Source: Sinorhizobium meliloti 4H41 (lineage in GTDB: Bacteria > Pseudomonadota > Alphaproteobacteria > Rhizobiales > Rhizobiaceae). From it: a DNA stretch of 64,000 nucleotides. The notes beneath the pieces were generated by a model that was given only the letters and a program-made list of their open reading frames with translations, did not search any database and had not been told where the DNA came from. Shown here in pieces: positions 52,526 through 63,749 of this stretch (within the stretch, counting starts at the first letter, position 1; every line of letters starts with the position of its first letter). The stretch spans positions 142,157 through 206,156 of the forward strand of contig NZ_AQWP01000011.1 in assembly GCF_000375585.1 (NCBI RefSeq), given 5' to 3'. The translations under genes were made by a program, and so were the position numbers.

Positions 52526-53164
52526 TCCCAAGGTCGGGTCAGTGTGCAGTGCCCGCGACGCGGCGAAACGCACCCACCCGGCGGCACCGAAGGTTGCTTC
52601 CGCTTTTTCGCTGAGGTTCAGAGAAATCCTCAGCAGGCGAGGATCAGCATCACCCGACAATTATTCAGCCGACAATCCGCACATCGACGAGCTGGCACAG
52701 GGCCTGCCGGCCGATGAACACCGTGCCCGGCTTCAGTCGAAGGCAATATTGGATTTTTTGAGCACTGGATGAGAACTCCCCCGTTACGCTACGCCGAAGG
52801 CTCTTAACGGCACGGGCCGCTCTCAAGCATTCGAGATGATTGAGCACCACGGCTTCCGGGAGCTGGTGTGGCTCCCGAAAGCCCTGAGCGGACGCGAACT
52901 ACAGGCGACGCGAGCAGGCCTACCCGTCCTGCTCAGAACTCTAGTTTGACCAAACGCAAAGAAATCCCACTGCCGCCAATCCCGACCGACCTGCCCCCAC
53001 ACGGAAGGGGCGCATCCCGCCCCGGGGTTCTGCGGAAGGATGAATGTACACGAAGGGACCAGCCCGGCTCTGGTGGATAGCACACAAAGCCCGGCGCTCG
53101 GAGCGAGGCAGAGCGACATAGCGGCAGCTCGGATCCAGGCGGAGCCGTTCTGTTGGTTGGGCCG
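52526..53164. other. region without a supported gene
   Basis: Frames on both strands (up to 166 codons minus, ending at 52941) have no ribosome binding site or motif and overlap the glgE promoter. I see no hairpin terminator. Confidence 0.4.
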
Positions 53165-53189
53165 GGAACTCCGTGCACACTTGCGAGTT
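53165..53189 (+). promoter_or_regulatory. RpoE2/EcfG-type promoter of the glgE operon
   Basis: GGAAC (53165-53169), 17 bases, GTT (53187-53189), 30 bases before the glgE ATG. It would put glucan and trehalose metabolism under general-stress control. Confidence 0.6.
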
Positions 53190-53218
53190 GGGCGCCTGGT
53201 TCAAGAGATTTTGGCGGT

Positions 53219-56200
53219 ATGATTTCAGCGACGCCCCCACGGGAAGAAAATCACGGCAGCATCCGCGTTCCGCGGATCTATTATGCACATCCCCTCCTTC
53301 TCGGCGAGCTTGCCTTGTGGCGTGCGCTGTTCGAGCACGCGCGAGCGCTCGGGTTCGATACGGTATTGAGCGCACCACTATTTGCTCGTGGAGAGGGAGC
53401 GAGCGTCTTCGTGTCCGGGTCCTTCGATGAGCTGGATGCATTCCTTAACATGCCCGGTCCAGCCGAGGCTCAGATCGGATCTCTGGCTCGAACAGCGGGT
53501 GAATTCGGCCTGCGTTTCATGTTGGATTTGGTCCTCGATCGGGTTGCGCAATCAACGGCCGACGAACGACCGGATCCGCGAATCCCCGTGGAGGAAATCG
53601 GAAGCCGCAACATTCGTTTTGAACATGACCCCGACAGTTCTCGGCACATCGCAGAATGGCAGCAGCGGGTACGGCGGCTGGTGGATGCAGGCGTGACCGG
53701 CTTCAGATGCATCGGAATTGACCGAGTGCCGCCACATGTTTGGGCGAGCATGATCGAAGCAGGTCATGCCTCAAATGGAGACGTCGTGTTCCTGGCGTGG
53801 ACGCCCGGTTCCAGCTACGAACGAAGGCGGTCACTGCGCGGGAGTGGGATAGCGGGCACCTTTTCTTCGATCGCATGGTGGGATCTTGAACAGTCCTGGC
53901 TTGCCGAGGAATACGAACTGCAACGGCAGCTCGGCTACCAAGTCTCCTTTCCTGAAGCCCCGTATGGCAAGCGTGTCGCGCATGGTGTCGACAGCTGCGA
54001 AGTGAGGGAACGCCGCTCTCTGCGGGCGCTGTGGTTGGCAGGTTTGACTGGCACCTTGATGGTGCCGATGGGCTTTGAGTTTGGCCTGGCTATGCCGCTC
54101 GACCCAATGCACGGCGATGGGCGCGGGCTTCGCGGCTTACGGGAACAGGCCAGCTTCGACCTTTCTGCCGAAATTCGCAGCGTGAACGAGGGCCTTGCTC
54201 ATGACAATGGGGCGTTCGAGCAGCGGCCCTTGCGACTTGTCGCGACGACGCAAACGTCGGCTTTTGCGTTGATCAGGAGCGACGAAGAGGATTTGCGGTC
54301 ATCCAAAAGAATCCGCGCCATTGTCGCTAATCGGGACTTGCGCCACTCCGCTGCGGCACCGATGCGATCGCTCAACGAAACGGTCTCGGCGTTCCTTCCC
54401 CTAACCTTAGACCAACCCCGAGGGCGTTTGCTCCGGGAGCCGCTTCGCCTGAGGCCGGGAGAACTGCTGGTCCTGGAGGGCCGTGCCGCGGCCCCGATCC
54501 TCGTGGGGTCAACAATGACGGCAAAGCAAGCCGCTGCTCGACCACGGATCGCCATCGAAAACATCACGCCCTCCGTCGATGGAGGCCGGTATCCGGTGAA
54601 GAGGGTGGTCGGTGGACTCGTGCGGGTTGAGGCCGACATCTTCGGCGATGGTCATGACCCTCTCTCGGCTTCGTTGATTTGGCGAGAGGCGGATGCGCCT
54701 GATTGGCAACAAACTCCGATGGAGCTGGCGGAGAACGACCGCTGGCGTGCCGACTTTCCGCTCCGGCGCCTTGGCCGTCATCAATTCGCGGTGGAGGCTT
54801 GGCGCAACCCTTTCGCGGTTTATCGCTACGAACTGTCGAAAAAGCACGAAGCACGGCTAAATCTTACACTCGAGCTCCAGGAGGGATTGCTTCTCGTCCG
54901 CGAAGCATTGGAACACGCGAAGGGGGAACTTGCCGGCCGGCTAGGGGCGCTCCTCGAACAGTTGCTAGAAGCCCCAGAAAGCGGCCGGACCGAGATGCTC
55001 CTCTCTGCCGAGACCTTCAGGCTCATGGCTGAGGCGGACCGGCGGCCGTTCAGGGTTCGCTCGGAGGTAATGCCTGTCGATGCCGAACGCGCCGGTGCGG
55101 CATTTGCGAGCTGGTATGAACTGTTTCCGCGCTCGCAAAGCGGTGACCCGAACCGCCATGGCACTTTCAAGGACGTGATGCGGCGACTGCCGAAGATCCG
55201 TGAAATGGGGTTCGACGTCGTCTATTTTCCCCCAATTCACCCGATCGGCAAAACGAATCGCAAGGGCCGTAACAACAGCCTCAAGGGCAGGCCCGGAGAT
55301 CCCGGCAGTCCCTATGCCATCGGATCTGAAGAAGGTGGGCACGACGCCATTCATCCCGAACTCGGCACGTTCGAGGATTTCCGCGACCTCATCGAAGCGG
55401 CCGAGAAATGCGGCTTGGAGATCGCGCTCGATCTGGCCATCCAGGCGTCCCCCGACCATCCGTGGTTGAAGCAGAAGCCAGGCTGGTTCGACTGGCGCCC
55501 CGACGGGACGATCCGCTATGCCGAGAACCCGCCGAAGAAATACGAAGACATCGTCAACCTGGACTTCTACACGAAGGACGCGATCCCCGAGCTTTGGCAG
55601 ACGCTGCGTGACATAGTCCAGCTGTGGGTCGACAACGGCGTAAAACTCTTCCGCGTAGACAATCCGCACACCAAGCCGTTCCCCTTCTGGGAATGGCTGA
55701 TTGCTGATATTCGGGGGCGGCATCCGGAGGTCGTCTTCCTGTCGGAAGCCTTTACCCGCCCGAAGGTCATGTATCGCCTGGCCAAGATCGGCTTTTCCCA
55801 GTCCTACACCTATTTCACCTGGCGAAACACCAGATGGGAGATTGAGCAATATATGCGCGAGTTGACCGAAGAGGCCCCAAAGGACTTCTTTCGGCCCCAT
55901 TTCTTCGTGAACACGCACGACATCAATCCCGACTTCCTTCAGGATGCGCCCCGGCCTGCATTCTTGATCCGGGCCGCACTGGCGGCGACCCTTTCGGGGC
56001 TTTGGGGCATCTACAACGGTTTCGAGTTGTGCGAAGGCCGCCCCGACGCGAAGCGCAAGGAATATGCGGACAGCGAGAAATACGAGATCCGCGCATGGGA
56101 CTGGGATCGTCCCGGCAACATCATCCCCGAAATCGCGATGCTCAATCGGATCCGTAACGAGAACAGCGCATTACACTCTCATCTCGGGTTGACCCTCCTG

Positions 56201-56464
56201 GCTTCTTCCAACGACGCCGTGATGTTCTATGAGAAGGCGAGTTCGGGTCGCGAAAACGTGCTTCTCATCGGAGTCAGCCTCGACCCGTACAGCGATCAGC
56301 AAAGCGACGTCGAGGTCCCGCTCTGGTTCTGGGATCTTCCCGACGACGGCATACTCCCACTCCAGGATCTCGTCACCGGGGAGACGTTCACGTGGACCGG
56401 CAAGTGGCAACGGGTCCACTACAACCCGAGCGTCCTGCCGTTCAGCATATACCGAGTGAGGTGA
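53219..56464 (+). CDS. glgE: GlgE maltosyltransferase with an inactive N-terminal GH13 module
   Basis: GlgE extends alpha-1,4-glucan with maltose 1-phosphate as donor. The C-terminal 630 residues are the usual enzyme: ASWYELFPRSQSGDPNRHGT near residue 620, FDVVYFPPIHPIGKTNRKGRNN, LFRVDNPHTKPFPFW with nucleophile Asp814, FLSEAFTRPKVM with acid Glu843, and NTHDINPDFL. The extra N-terminal part (residues 1-430) resembles a GH13 barrel, but the nucleophile position reads TGFRCIGIDRVP (Ile instead of Asp) and the acid position reads VVFLAWTPGSS (Trp instead of Glu), so it is probably a non-catalytic binding domain. Total 1081 residues, against about 660 for actinobacterial GlgE. ATG at 53219 has a weak ribosome binding site. 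Confidence 0.95.
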   Translation: MISATPPREENHGSIRVPRIYYAHPLLLGELALWRALFEHARALGFDTVLSAPLFARGEGASVFVSGSFDELDAFLNMPGPAEAQIGSLARTAGEFGLRFMLDLVLDRVAQSTADERPDPRIPVEEIGSRNIRFEHDPDSSRHIAEWQQRVRRLVDAGVTGFRCIGIDRVPPHVWASMIEAGHASNGDVVFLAWTPGSSYERRRSLRGSGIAGTFSSIAWWDLEQSWLAEEYELQRQLGYQVSFPEAPYGKRVAHGVDSCEVRERRSLRALWLAGLTGTLMVPMGFEFGLAMPLDPMHGDGRGLRGLREQASFDLSAEIRSVNEGLAHDNGAFEQRPLRLVATTQTSAFALIRSDEEDLRSSKRIRAIVANRDLRHSAAAPMRSLNETVSAFLPLTLDQPRGRLLREPLRLRPGELLVLEGRAAAPILVGSTMTAKQAAARPRIAIENITPSVDGGRYPVKRVVGGLVRVEADIFGDGHDPLSASLIWREADAPDWQQTPMELAENDRWRADFPLRRLGRHQFAVEAWRNPFAVYRYELSKKHEARLNLTLELQEGLLLVREALEHAKGELAGRLGALLEQLLEAPESGRTEMLLSAETFRLMAEADRRPFRVRSEVMPVDAERAGAAFASWYELFPRSQSGDPNRHGTFKDVMRRLPKIREMGFDVVYFPPIHPIGKTNRKGRNNSLKGRPGDPGSPYAIGSEEGGHDAIHPELGTFEDFRDLIEAAEKCGLEIALDLAIQASPDHPWLKQKPGWFDWRPDGTIRYAENPPKKYEDIVNLDFYTKDAIPELWQTLRDIVQLWVDNGVKLFRVDNPHTKPFPFWEWLIADIRGRHPEVVFLSEAFTRPKVMYRLAKIGFSQSYTYFTWRNTRWEIEQYMRELTEEAPKDFFRPHFFVNTHDINPDFLQDAPRPAFLIRAALAATLSGLWGIYNGFELCEGRPDAKRKEYADSEKYEIRAWDWDRPGNIIPEIAMLNRIRNENSALHSHLGLTLLASSNDAVMFYEKASSGRENVLLIGVSLDPYSDQQSDVEVPLWFWDLPDDGILPLQDLVTGETFTWTGKWQRVHYNPSVLPFSIYRVR

Positions 56465-56473
56465 GGAGGAACG

Positions 56474-59400
56474 ATGGAAGCAGGTCACGAAACGCCGGGT
56501 ACCGAAACGTTCTGGTACAAGGACGCGATTATCTATCAGTTACACATCAAATCCTTTTACGACGCGAACGGGGACGGGATCGGTGACTTTGCCGGACTGG
56601 AACAGAAGCTCGATCACATCGCGTCGCTGGGCACAACCGCGATCTGGCTTCTGCCCTTTTTCCCCTCGCCCCGCCTGGATGACGGTTACGACATCGCCGA
56701 CTACGGCGGTGTCAGCCCCGACTATGGCACCATGGACGATTTCCGCGCCTTTGTGGAGGCAGCCCATCGGCGTGACCTCAGAGTGATCATCGAGCTGGTC
56801 ATCAATCATACTTCCGACCAGCACCCGTGGTTCCAGCGAGCGCGGCACGCGGCGCCGGATACGCCCGAACGCAACTTCTATGTATGGTCCGACACGGACC
56901 AGAAGTTTCCCGAAACGCGGATCATTTTCCTGGACACGGAGAAATCCAACTGGGCGTGGGATCCAGTCGCAGGTGCCTATTATTGGCACAGATTCTACTC
57001 GCATCAGCCGGATCTGAATTTCGACAACCCGCTCGTTTTGCAGGAGCTGTTGAAAGTCATGCGTTTCTGGCTCGAAACCGGCATCGACGGCTTCAGGCTT
57101 GACGCAATTCCATATCTCGTCGAACGCGAAGGGACGATCAACGAGAATCTCCCCGAGACTCATGAGGTTCTGAAGGAGATCCGGGCCGCACTGGATGCCA
57201 GCCATCCGGGTAAAATGCTTCTCGCCGAAGCCAACCAGTGGCCGGAAGATACCAGAGAATATTTCGGCGAGGGTGACGAATGCCATATGGCGTTTCACTT
57301 CCCATTGATGCCGCGCATGTACATGGCGATAGCCAAGGAAGACCGCTTCCCGATCACCGACATCGTTCGGCAGACGCCCGATATTCCGGACAACTGCCAA
57401 TGGGCGATCTTCCTCAGAAACCACGACGAGCTGACACTGGAGATGGTGACCGACAGCGAGCGCGACTATCTCTGGAACACCTATGCCGCCGATCGGCGGG
57501 CGCGGATCAACCTTGGTATTCGACGTCGCCTCGCGCCGCTGATGGAGCGTGACCGGCGGCGAATTGAGCTCATGAACGCGCTCCTACTGTCCATGCCCGG
57601 AACGCCCGTTGTCTATTACGGCGACGAAATCGGCATGGGTGACAACATCTATCTTGGCGACCGGGACGGCGTCAGGACCCCCATGCAGTGGTCGCCGGAC
57701 AGGAATGGGGGCTTTTCGCGCGCAGACCCAGCCCGTCTTGTTCTTCCTCTCATAATGGACCCGCTTTATGGCTACGAGGCTCTAAACGTCGAGGCCCAGA
57801 GCGCCGATGGCCACTCGCTGTTGAATTGGACACGCCGGATGCTGGCGCTTCGCCGCAAGCACCCTGCCTTCGGACGCGGAGCCCTCCGGTTCCTGAACCC
57901 GGAGAACCGAAGAATTCTGGCTTACATGAGGGAATACCAGGACGATACGTTGCTATGCGTCGCTAACCTGTCGCGTCTGCCGCAAGCGGTGGAACTCGAC
58001 CTCGCACAGTTCGAAGGAAGGGTGCCGGTCGAGCTTACCGGCATGTCGCCCTTCCCGCCGATCGGCCAGCTTACCTATTTGCTTACACTTCCGCCCTACG
58101 GCTTTTACTGGTTCCGGTTGGAAGCCGAGGCCGAGGGGCCGGCATGGCGCACCGAGCCGCCCGAGCAGCTGCCGGACTTTATTACCCTCGTGATGCGGCG
58201 CGAAATGGCTGATTTGCTCGAGAGCACGCAGGCGCGCGCAACTCTCTCAAGCGAAATTCTGCCCTCCTATCTCAAAATGCGGCGATGGTTCGCCTCCAAG
58301 GGTGAGCGGCTGAGCCAGGCTTCATTCGCTTCACTCACGCCGATGCCGTTTGGGAATGACCTGCTCTTCGGAGAGCTGGAAACCAAGTTCGAAAGCCATA
58401 CCGAACGGTACTTTCTGCCTCTTGCGGCTGCATGGGACGATGACAAACCGCATGCGCTGGCTCAGCAATTGGCATTGGCCCGCATACGAAAAGGCCGGCG
58501 CGTGGGCTTCCTGACCGACGGTTTCGCGATGGAAAGTCTCGCGAGAGGGGTCATCAGAGCTCTCTGCGACCGGTCCCGCATAACCGGGAAATCGGGAACT
58601 TTCGAGTTCTTGGGAACGGAGCAGTTGGACTGCATCGGTATCGCCGACGAATTGCCGGTACGCTGGCTGTCGGCCGAGCAATCGAACAGCTCACTCCTGA
58701 TCGGCGACATCGCCATGATCAAGCTGATCCGGCACGTATCACAAGGCACCCATCCCGAAGTCGAAATGACACGTCACTTGACGAAGGTGCAGTACGCGCA
58801 CACGCCGCCGCTGCTTGGCGAAGTGGCTCGATCAGTACCGCATGAAGGCCGGTCGACTCTCATCATCGTCCAAGGTGCGATTCGCAACCAGGGGGACGGT
58901 TGGAGTTGGATGCTGAACAATCTGCGGCACGCCGTCGAGGACGCGATCGTATCTGGAGGCGAGAGCGTCCCCACAGGAGAGCGCTTCATACCCTTGTTGG
59001 GGCTCATGGAAACTGTCGGCCGCCGCTTGGCGGAGTTGCACGTGGCCCTTGCTGCGCCCACCGACGACGAGGCGTTCAGACCCGTCCGGACCGCCAAAGA
59101 GGATGCGCGGAAATGGCAGCTGGCGGTGAGCGACCGGCTCTCCGAAACCGCCTCCGTTCTAGCTGAAAGTGTCGAAGCCGCCGAGGAAGAAGTGCGATCG
59201 CAGATCGCCGACCTGATCGAGCGCCGCCAGGACATTGCCAGCGCCGTCGGCAATCTTGCCGGCGCAGCGGTCGGCACCCTGATGACGCGGAATCACGGAG
59301 ACTTCCACCTCGGCCAAATTCTCGTCGCTGACGGCGATATCTACATCATCGACTTCGAGGGCGAGCCTGCCCGCGGCCTCGCGGAGAGGCGGTCCAAGAC

Positions 59401-59755
59401 AAACCCATTGAGGGATGTCGCCGGATTCATCCGCTCTCTCAGCTATCTCGCCGCCTCCGCCAACCGGGACTGGGAGACAGCCACCGAGGATGACGACGGC
59501 AAACGTAGGCTATTGGTCCAGCAGTTTACGCAACAGGCGGAAAAAAGCTTCCGGAACGCGTATTTCGACGGCGTTGCAGGTTCCTCGGCGCTCGCAATGC
59601 CGCAAGAAACCCGGGAGAAGATACTGGACCTCTTTCTCCTGGAGAAGGCCGCATACGAAATCGCATATGAAGCGCGCAATCGCCCGTCGTGGGTTCCGAT
59701 CCCTCTCGCTGGCCTATCCTCCATCGCCGCGAAACTTACGGGAAAGAACACATGA
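56474..59755 (+). CDS. treS: trehalose synthase-maltokinase fusion (TreS-Mak)
   Basis: Residues 1-560 are a GH13 trehalose synthase, interconverting trehalose and maltose: [39 protein letters not shown] with Asp210, LLAEANQW with Glu252, [12 protein letters not shown] with Asp318 and the [13 protein letters not shown] signature. Residues from about 590 form the maltokinase (Pep2) with an aminoglycoside-kinase fold: the catalytic loop [11 protein letters not shown] (near 940) and metal site [14 protein letters not shown] (near 960). The fusion thus makes maltose 1-phosphate from trehalose and ATP, the donor for GlgE. The start at 56474 follows GAGGAGGAACG. It begins nine bases after glgE and overlaps glgB by four bases. 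Confidence 0.96.
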   Translation: MEAGHETPGTETFWYKDAIIYQLHIKSFYDANGDGIGDFAGLEQKLDHIASLGTTAIWLLPFFPSPRLDDGYDIADYGGVSPDYGTMDDFRAFVEAAHRRDLRVIIELVINHTSDQHPWFQRARHAAPDTPERNFYVWSDTDQKFPETRIIFLDTEKSNWAWDPVAGAYYWHRFYSHQPDLNFDNPLVLQELLKVMRFWLETGIDGFRLDAIPYLVEREGTINENLPETHEVLKEIRAALDASHPGKMLLAEANQWPEDTREYFGEGDECHMAFHFPLMPRMYMAIAKEDRFPITDIVRQTPDIPDNCQWAIFLRNHDELTLEMVTDSERDYLWNTYAADRRARINLGIRRRLAPLMERDRRRIELMNALLLSMPGTPVVYYGDEIGMGDNIYLGDRDGVRTPMQWSPDRNGGFSRADPARLVLPLIMDPLYGYEALNVEAQSADGHSLLNWTRRMLALRRKHPAFGRGALRFLNPENRRILAYMREYQDDTLLCVANLSRLPQAVELDLAQFEGRVPVELTGMSPFPPIGQLTYLLTLPPYGFYWFRLEAEAEGPAWRTEPPEQLPDFITLVMRREMADLLESTQARATLSSEILPSYLKMRRWFASKGERLSQASFASLTPMPFGNDLLFGELETKFESHTERYFLPLAAAWDDDKPHALAQQLALARIRKGRRVGFLTDGFAMESLARGVIRALCDRSRITGKSGTFEFLGTEQLDCIGIADELPVRWLSAEQSNSSLLIGDIAMIKLIRHVSQGTHPEVEMTRHLTKVQYAHTPPLLGEVARSVPHEGRSTLIIVQGAIRNQGDGWSWMLNNLRHAVEDAIVSGGESVPTGERFIPLLGLMETVGRRLAELHVALAAPTDDEAFRPVRTAKEDARKWQLAVSDRLSETASVLAESVEAAEEEVRSQIADLIERRQDIASAVGNLAGAAVGTLMTRNHGDFHLGQILVADGDIYIIDFEGEPARGLAERRSKTNPLRDVAGFIRSLSYLAASANRDWETATEDDDGKRRLLVQQFTQQAEKSFRNAYFDGVAGSSALAMPQETREKILDLFLLEKAAYEIAYEARNRPSWVPIPLAGLSSIAAKLTGKNT

Positions 59756-61962
59756 GCTCCGAGCGCGCGGACCTTCTCATCGGTCTCGACCCCGGCGCAC
59801 TGGACGCGGTGGTGGACGGCAGGCATGGCGATCCCTTTTCCGTGCTCGGCCGCCACCGGAGCGGCGACACGACGGTCGTCAGGGCACTGTTCCCCGGCGC
59901 ACTCGGCGTCGATCTTCTGCATCGGGAAAGCAATGCCGTTCTGACGCGCATGGAACAGGTGCACCGCGGCGGGCTCTTCGCCGCCCGCATCGACAGCCAT
60001 GCAAGGCATTGGTTCCGCATCTTTTGGCCGGACGCGGTCCAGGACACAGATGATGCCTATTCCTTTGGCATGCTGCTCGGCGCATTCGACCTGCATCTCC
60101 TGTCACAAGGAACGCACTACAATCTTGGGCGGACGCTCGGCGCCGTTCCGATGGAGGTCGAGGGAATCGCAGGTGTTCGTTTCGCCGTTTGGGCCCCAAT
60201 GGCGCGCCGTGTCTCGGTCGTCGGCGACTTCAACTCTTGGGACGGGCGGCGAAATCCGATGCGATTTCGGCATGAGGGTGGAATCTGGGAGATCTTTATA
60301 CCGGGGCTCGGGCCTGGCGAACGATACAAATACGAGCTTCTGGACGCCGCAGGAAACCTGTTGCCGCAAAAGGCTGATCCGGTCGCAAGGGCAAGCGAGG
60401 CAGCGCCGGCCACAGGGTCGATCGTCGCGTCCAACGATCCCTTCGACTGGAGCGATCATGAATGGATGAGCGCGCGCAGCTCCGCCTCGAAGCTTGAAGG
60501 CCCGATGTCCATATACGAGGTGCACCTTGGCTCCTGGCTCCGCGTCGTGGAGGATGGCAACAGGTCCCTCGATTGGGTCGAGCTTAGCCAAAGGCTCCTG
60601 CCTTACGTAAAAAAGCTTGGGTTCACGCATATCGAGCTCATGCCCATCATGGAGTATCCTTTCGGCGGGTCGTGGGGTTATCAACCGCTCGGCATGTTCT
60701 CACCGACGGGCCGGTACGGCACACCGGAGGATTTCGCCTACTTCGTGGATCGCTGCCACCATTGCGGGATAGGAGTTATCTTGGATTGGGTTCCAGCGCA
60801 TTTTCCCACCGATGTATGGGGCCTTGCGCGGTTTGACGGCACCGCGCTTTACGAGTACCAGGACCCGCGGGAGGGTTTCCACCGCGACTGGAACACTCTG
60901 ATCTACAATCTTGCCCGAAACGAAGTGAGGGGATTCCTCATTGCGAGTGCTCTCGAGTGGCTGGAGCACTACCATGTCGATGGTCTGCGGGTCGATGCGG
61001 TGGCTTCCATGCTGTACCGCGACTACAGCCGGCAGGAGGGTGAATGGATCCCCAATCGCGATGGCGGCCGCGAAAATCTGGAAGCGATTGAGTTCTTCAA
61101 GCATCTGAACAGCATCATACACCGCCGCTGCCTTCATGCAGTGATGATTGCGGAGGAATCCACCGCATGGCCCGGTGTAACCAAATCGCCCGAGGAGGGC
61201 GGCCTCGGCTTCGACTTCAAGTGGAACATGGGTTGGATGCACGACAGCCTCCGGTATATGCGGGAGGATCCGATACATCGGCGCTACCACCATGGCACGA
61301 TGACATTCGGGATGATCTATGCCTATTCCGAGAACTTTGTCTTGCCTCTGTCTCACGATGAGGTTGTACACGGGAAAGGCTCTATTCTCGGCAAGATGCC
61401 GGGTGATGCCTGGCAGAGGTTTGCCAATCTGCGCGACTACTACGCCTTCATGTGGGCGCACCCCGGCAAGAAGCTGCTCTTCATGGGCTCGGAGATCGGG
61501 CAACCCACGGAATGGGATCATGATGAGTCCGTCGTGTGGGATCTTCTTGACCGACCGGAACATGCCGCCGTGCAGACCTTGATCGGGGACTTGAACCGAA
61601 TTTACATCCGCGAGCCCGCTTTACAATTCGGTGACGTAGAGCCCTCCGGTTTCGAGTGGGCCGTCGTCGACGACGCCGAAAATTCCGTCCTCGGTCTGCT
61701 GCGCTCATCAGCCGATCAGTCAACCTGGATACTGGCCGTCTCCAATTTCACTCCCATTCCGCGGCATGGCTACCGTATCGGAGTGCCGCGGCGGGGGCTT
61801 TGGAGGGAGATACTGAACACCGATGCCCGGGAGTATGGCGGATCGGGCGTCACGAACGGCGAATGCTGGGCCGATGACCAAAGTGCCCATGGCCGGGAGT
61901 CGTCCATCAATCTAGTGCTTCCCCCGCTGGCGACGGTCTTTCTCAGGTGGGCGGCAGAATGA
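59752..61962 (+). CDS. glgB: 1,4-alpha-glucan branching enzyme
   Basis: The 736-residue enzyme makes alpha-1,6 branches. It has the N-terminal N1 and CBM48 domains (residues 1-230; [26 protein letters not shown]), and the GH13 core with [42 protein letters not shown] carrying nucleophile Asp415, [12 protein letters not shown] with acid Glu468 and [13 protein letters not shown]. The C-terminal all-beta domain is present and the length is standard. The ATG at 59752 overlaps the treS stop in ATGA, fixing the start. It acts on the linear glucan produced by GlgE. Confidence 0.97.
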   Translation: MSSERADLLIGLDPGALDAVVDGRHGDPFSVLGRHRSGDTTVVRALFPGALGVDLLHRESNAVLTRMEQVHRGGLFAARIDSHARHWFRIFWPDAVQDTDDAYSFGMLLGAFDLHLLSQGTHYNLGRTLGAVPMEVEGIAGVRFAVWAPMARRVSVVGDFNSWDGRRNPMRFRHEGGIWEIFIPGLGPGERYKYELLDAAGNLLPQKADPVARASEAAPATGSIVASNDPFDWSDHEWMSARSSASKLEGPMSIYEVHLGSWLRVVEDGNRSLDWVELSQRLLPYVKKLGFTHIELMPIMEYPFGGSWGYQPLGMFSPTGRYGTPEDFAYFVDRCHHCGIGVILDWVPAHFPTDVWGLARFDGTALYEYQDPREGFHRDWNTLIYNLARNEVRGFLIASALEWLEHYHVDGLRVDAVASMLYRDYSRQEGEWIPNRDGGRENLEAIEFFKHLNSIIHRRCLHAVMIAEESTAWPGVTKSPEEGGLGFDFKWNMGWMHDSLRYMREDPIHRRYHHGTMTFGMIYAYSENFVLPLSHDEVVHGKGSILGKMPGDAWQRFANLRDYYAFMWAHPGKKLLFMGSEIGQPTEWDHDESVVWDLLDRPEHAAVQTLIGDLNRIYIREPALQFGDVEPSGFEWAVVDDAENSVLGLLRSSADQSTWILAVSNFTPIPRHGYRIGVPRRGLWREILNTDAREYGGSGVTNGECWADDQSAHGRESSINLVLPPLATVFLRWAAE

Positions 61963-63749
61963 CTGCCTTGGACAAGCTCGCGAAAAAGCATGGGATCAGT
62001 CCGACCAGACCCGGGATTGAACGAGCCAAAGTTCCGATCTCCAATCAAACCAAGCGTAAGATCCTTACTGCCCTCCACGTCGAAACCAACCCGGCACCGA
62101 AGTGCTTCCTGCCGAGCTCTGTCCTCAAGGAGCGGGTTTGGGGCATTACGGCGCAGCTTTACGAGCTTCGCTCGTCGCGAAACTGGGGGATCGGCGATTT
62201 CGAAGATCTCGCCCGCCTCTGTGAGATCGCCGCAAGCTGGGGAGCCGACTTCGTCGGCCTCAGTCCGCTCCACGCGCCCTTCCTCGCGGACCCAGACCGC
62301 TGCAGCCCCTATGAACCGTCTAACAGGCGGTTCCTCAATCCGCTTTATATCGCCGTGGATCGAGTGAAGGGGTTCAAAGGCACTCCGGGGCTCGATACAA
62401 TCTTGGAAAAGCTGAGAAGGACGGACTTGGTTGACTACAAAGGTGTGGCCAAGGCGAAGCTGCAAGTTCTGAGGCAGGTATGGAAAACCCGGAACAGGTG
62501 GTCGAAGGAGGAGCTTTGCGCCTTCCGGAATTTCAAGCAAAAAGGTGGCGCTGCGCTCAGATTGCATGCGCTCTTTGAGGCTCTTTCGAGTGAGATGCAA
62601 CAACGCGGCAAAGGCGCTGGCTGGACTGCTTGGCCACTTGCCTATCAGAATCCAGACGGTGAGGACGTCCAGCGCTTTGAAAGCGATCACCGTGAAGAGG
62701 TGGAGTTCCATATTTGGCTGCAGTGGCTGGCGCATCAACAGCTATCAGAAGCCGCGGCACGAGCCGAGCAAGCCCGGCTGCGTATCGGCCTCTATCTCGA
62801 CCTGGCCGTTGGCGAAGCACTCGACGGTTCCGCCACGTGGAGCGAACGGGATATCTACGTCTGGGGTGCAAGCATTGGCAGCCCGCCGGACCCTTGGGCG
62901 ATCAATGGGCAGGATTGGAAATTGGCGGCCCTGCAGCCATCCACCATAGCGGCTGGGGCCAATTCGCCCTTTCGAAATATCATTGATGAGACAATGCGCT
63001 ATGCAGGAGCCCTGAGGATTGATCATGCGGCCGCGCTACGCCGTCTATACCTCGTACCTTTTGACTCCACACCGGAAGACGGGGCATACGTTGAGTATCC
63101 GGACGCGCAGCTTCTTCGGGTACTTGCCGAAGCCTCACATGCGCATTGCTGTGCCGTAATCGGGGAGGATCTCGGTCTTGTTCCGAGAGGTCTGCGCGAC
63201 CAACTGTCGGCCGCCAATATTCTCTCCTACCGCATTCTTTCTTACGAAAAAAGCAACCGAGGCTTCGCGGCTCCGGCACGCTATCCACGCCTAGCTTTGG
63301 CATGTGTCTCCACACATGACCATCAGACGATGGTCGGTTGGTGGAACGGCGCGGACATCGACATGCGCCTCGAGCACAGGCTCGTACCGACAGATGCGGC
63401 AAAGGAGGAGAGGCAGGAACGCGAGCGCGAGCGCGCACGGATCACAAGAGCATTCAACGCTGCCGGCATCGCCTTACCGCCTTATAAACACAGCCGCCGA
63501 GAACAGGAATTCATGCAGGCACTCGTCGTCAGCGCATATCGGTACGTCGGGCAAACGCCTTGCGTGCTGGTTGCCGCTCGGCTTGCGGACATGACGAACG
63601 AGCAGAGGCCAACAAACGTACCGGGTACAAGCACCAGCTATCCGAACTGGAGGCCGAAGCTTTCAATAGCGCTGGAGGACATACCGCGCGAACCTCTAGC
63701 TCTCATGGTGGCGCAGACCCTTGCCACCGAACGTCCTCGAAAGGGCTGA
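61959..63749 (+). CDS. malQ: 4-alpha-glucanotransferase (amylomaltase)
   Basis: The 596-residue GH77 enzyme disproportionates malto-oligosaccharides. Motifs: [21 protein letters not shown] near residue 68, [42 protein letters not shown] with nucleophile Asp355, [14 protein letters not shown] with Glu403 and [13 protein letters not shown] with Asp454. All catalytic residues are present. The ATG overlaps the glgB stop in ATGA. It closes the operon; here it may recycle short glucans, a role that other bacteria give to treX/treY/treZ or glgX. Slightly shorter than the Escherichia coli type. Confidence 0.96.
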   Translation: MTALDKLAKKHGISPTRPGIERAKVPISNQTKRKILTALHVETNPAPKCFLPSSVLKERVWGITAQLYELRSSRNWGIGDFEDLARLCEIAASWGADFVGLSPLHAPFLADPDRCSPYEPSNRRFLNPLYIAVDRVKGFKGTPGLDTILEKLRRTDLVDYKGVAKAKLQVLRQVWKTRNRWSKEELCAFRNFKQKGGAALRLHALFEALSSEMQQRGKGAGWTAWPLAYQNPDGEDVQRFESDHREEVEFHIWLQWLAHQQLSEAAARAEQARLRIGLYLDLAVGEALDGSATWSERDIYVWGASIGSPPDPWAINGQDWKLAALQPSTIAAGANSPFRNIIDETMRYAGALRIDHAAALRRLYLVPFDSTPEDGAYVEYPDAQLLRVLAEASHAHCCAVIGEDLGLVPRGLRDQLSAANILSYRILSYEKSNRGFAAPARYPRLALACVSTHDHQTMVGWWNGADIDMRLEHRLVPTDAAKEERQERERERARITRAFNAAGIALPPYKHSRREQEFMQALVVSAYRYVGQTPCVLVAARLADMTNEQRPTNVPGTSTSYPNWRPKLSIALEDIPREPLALMVAQTLATERPRKG

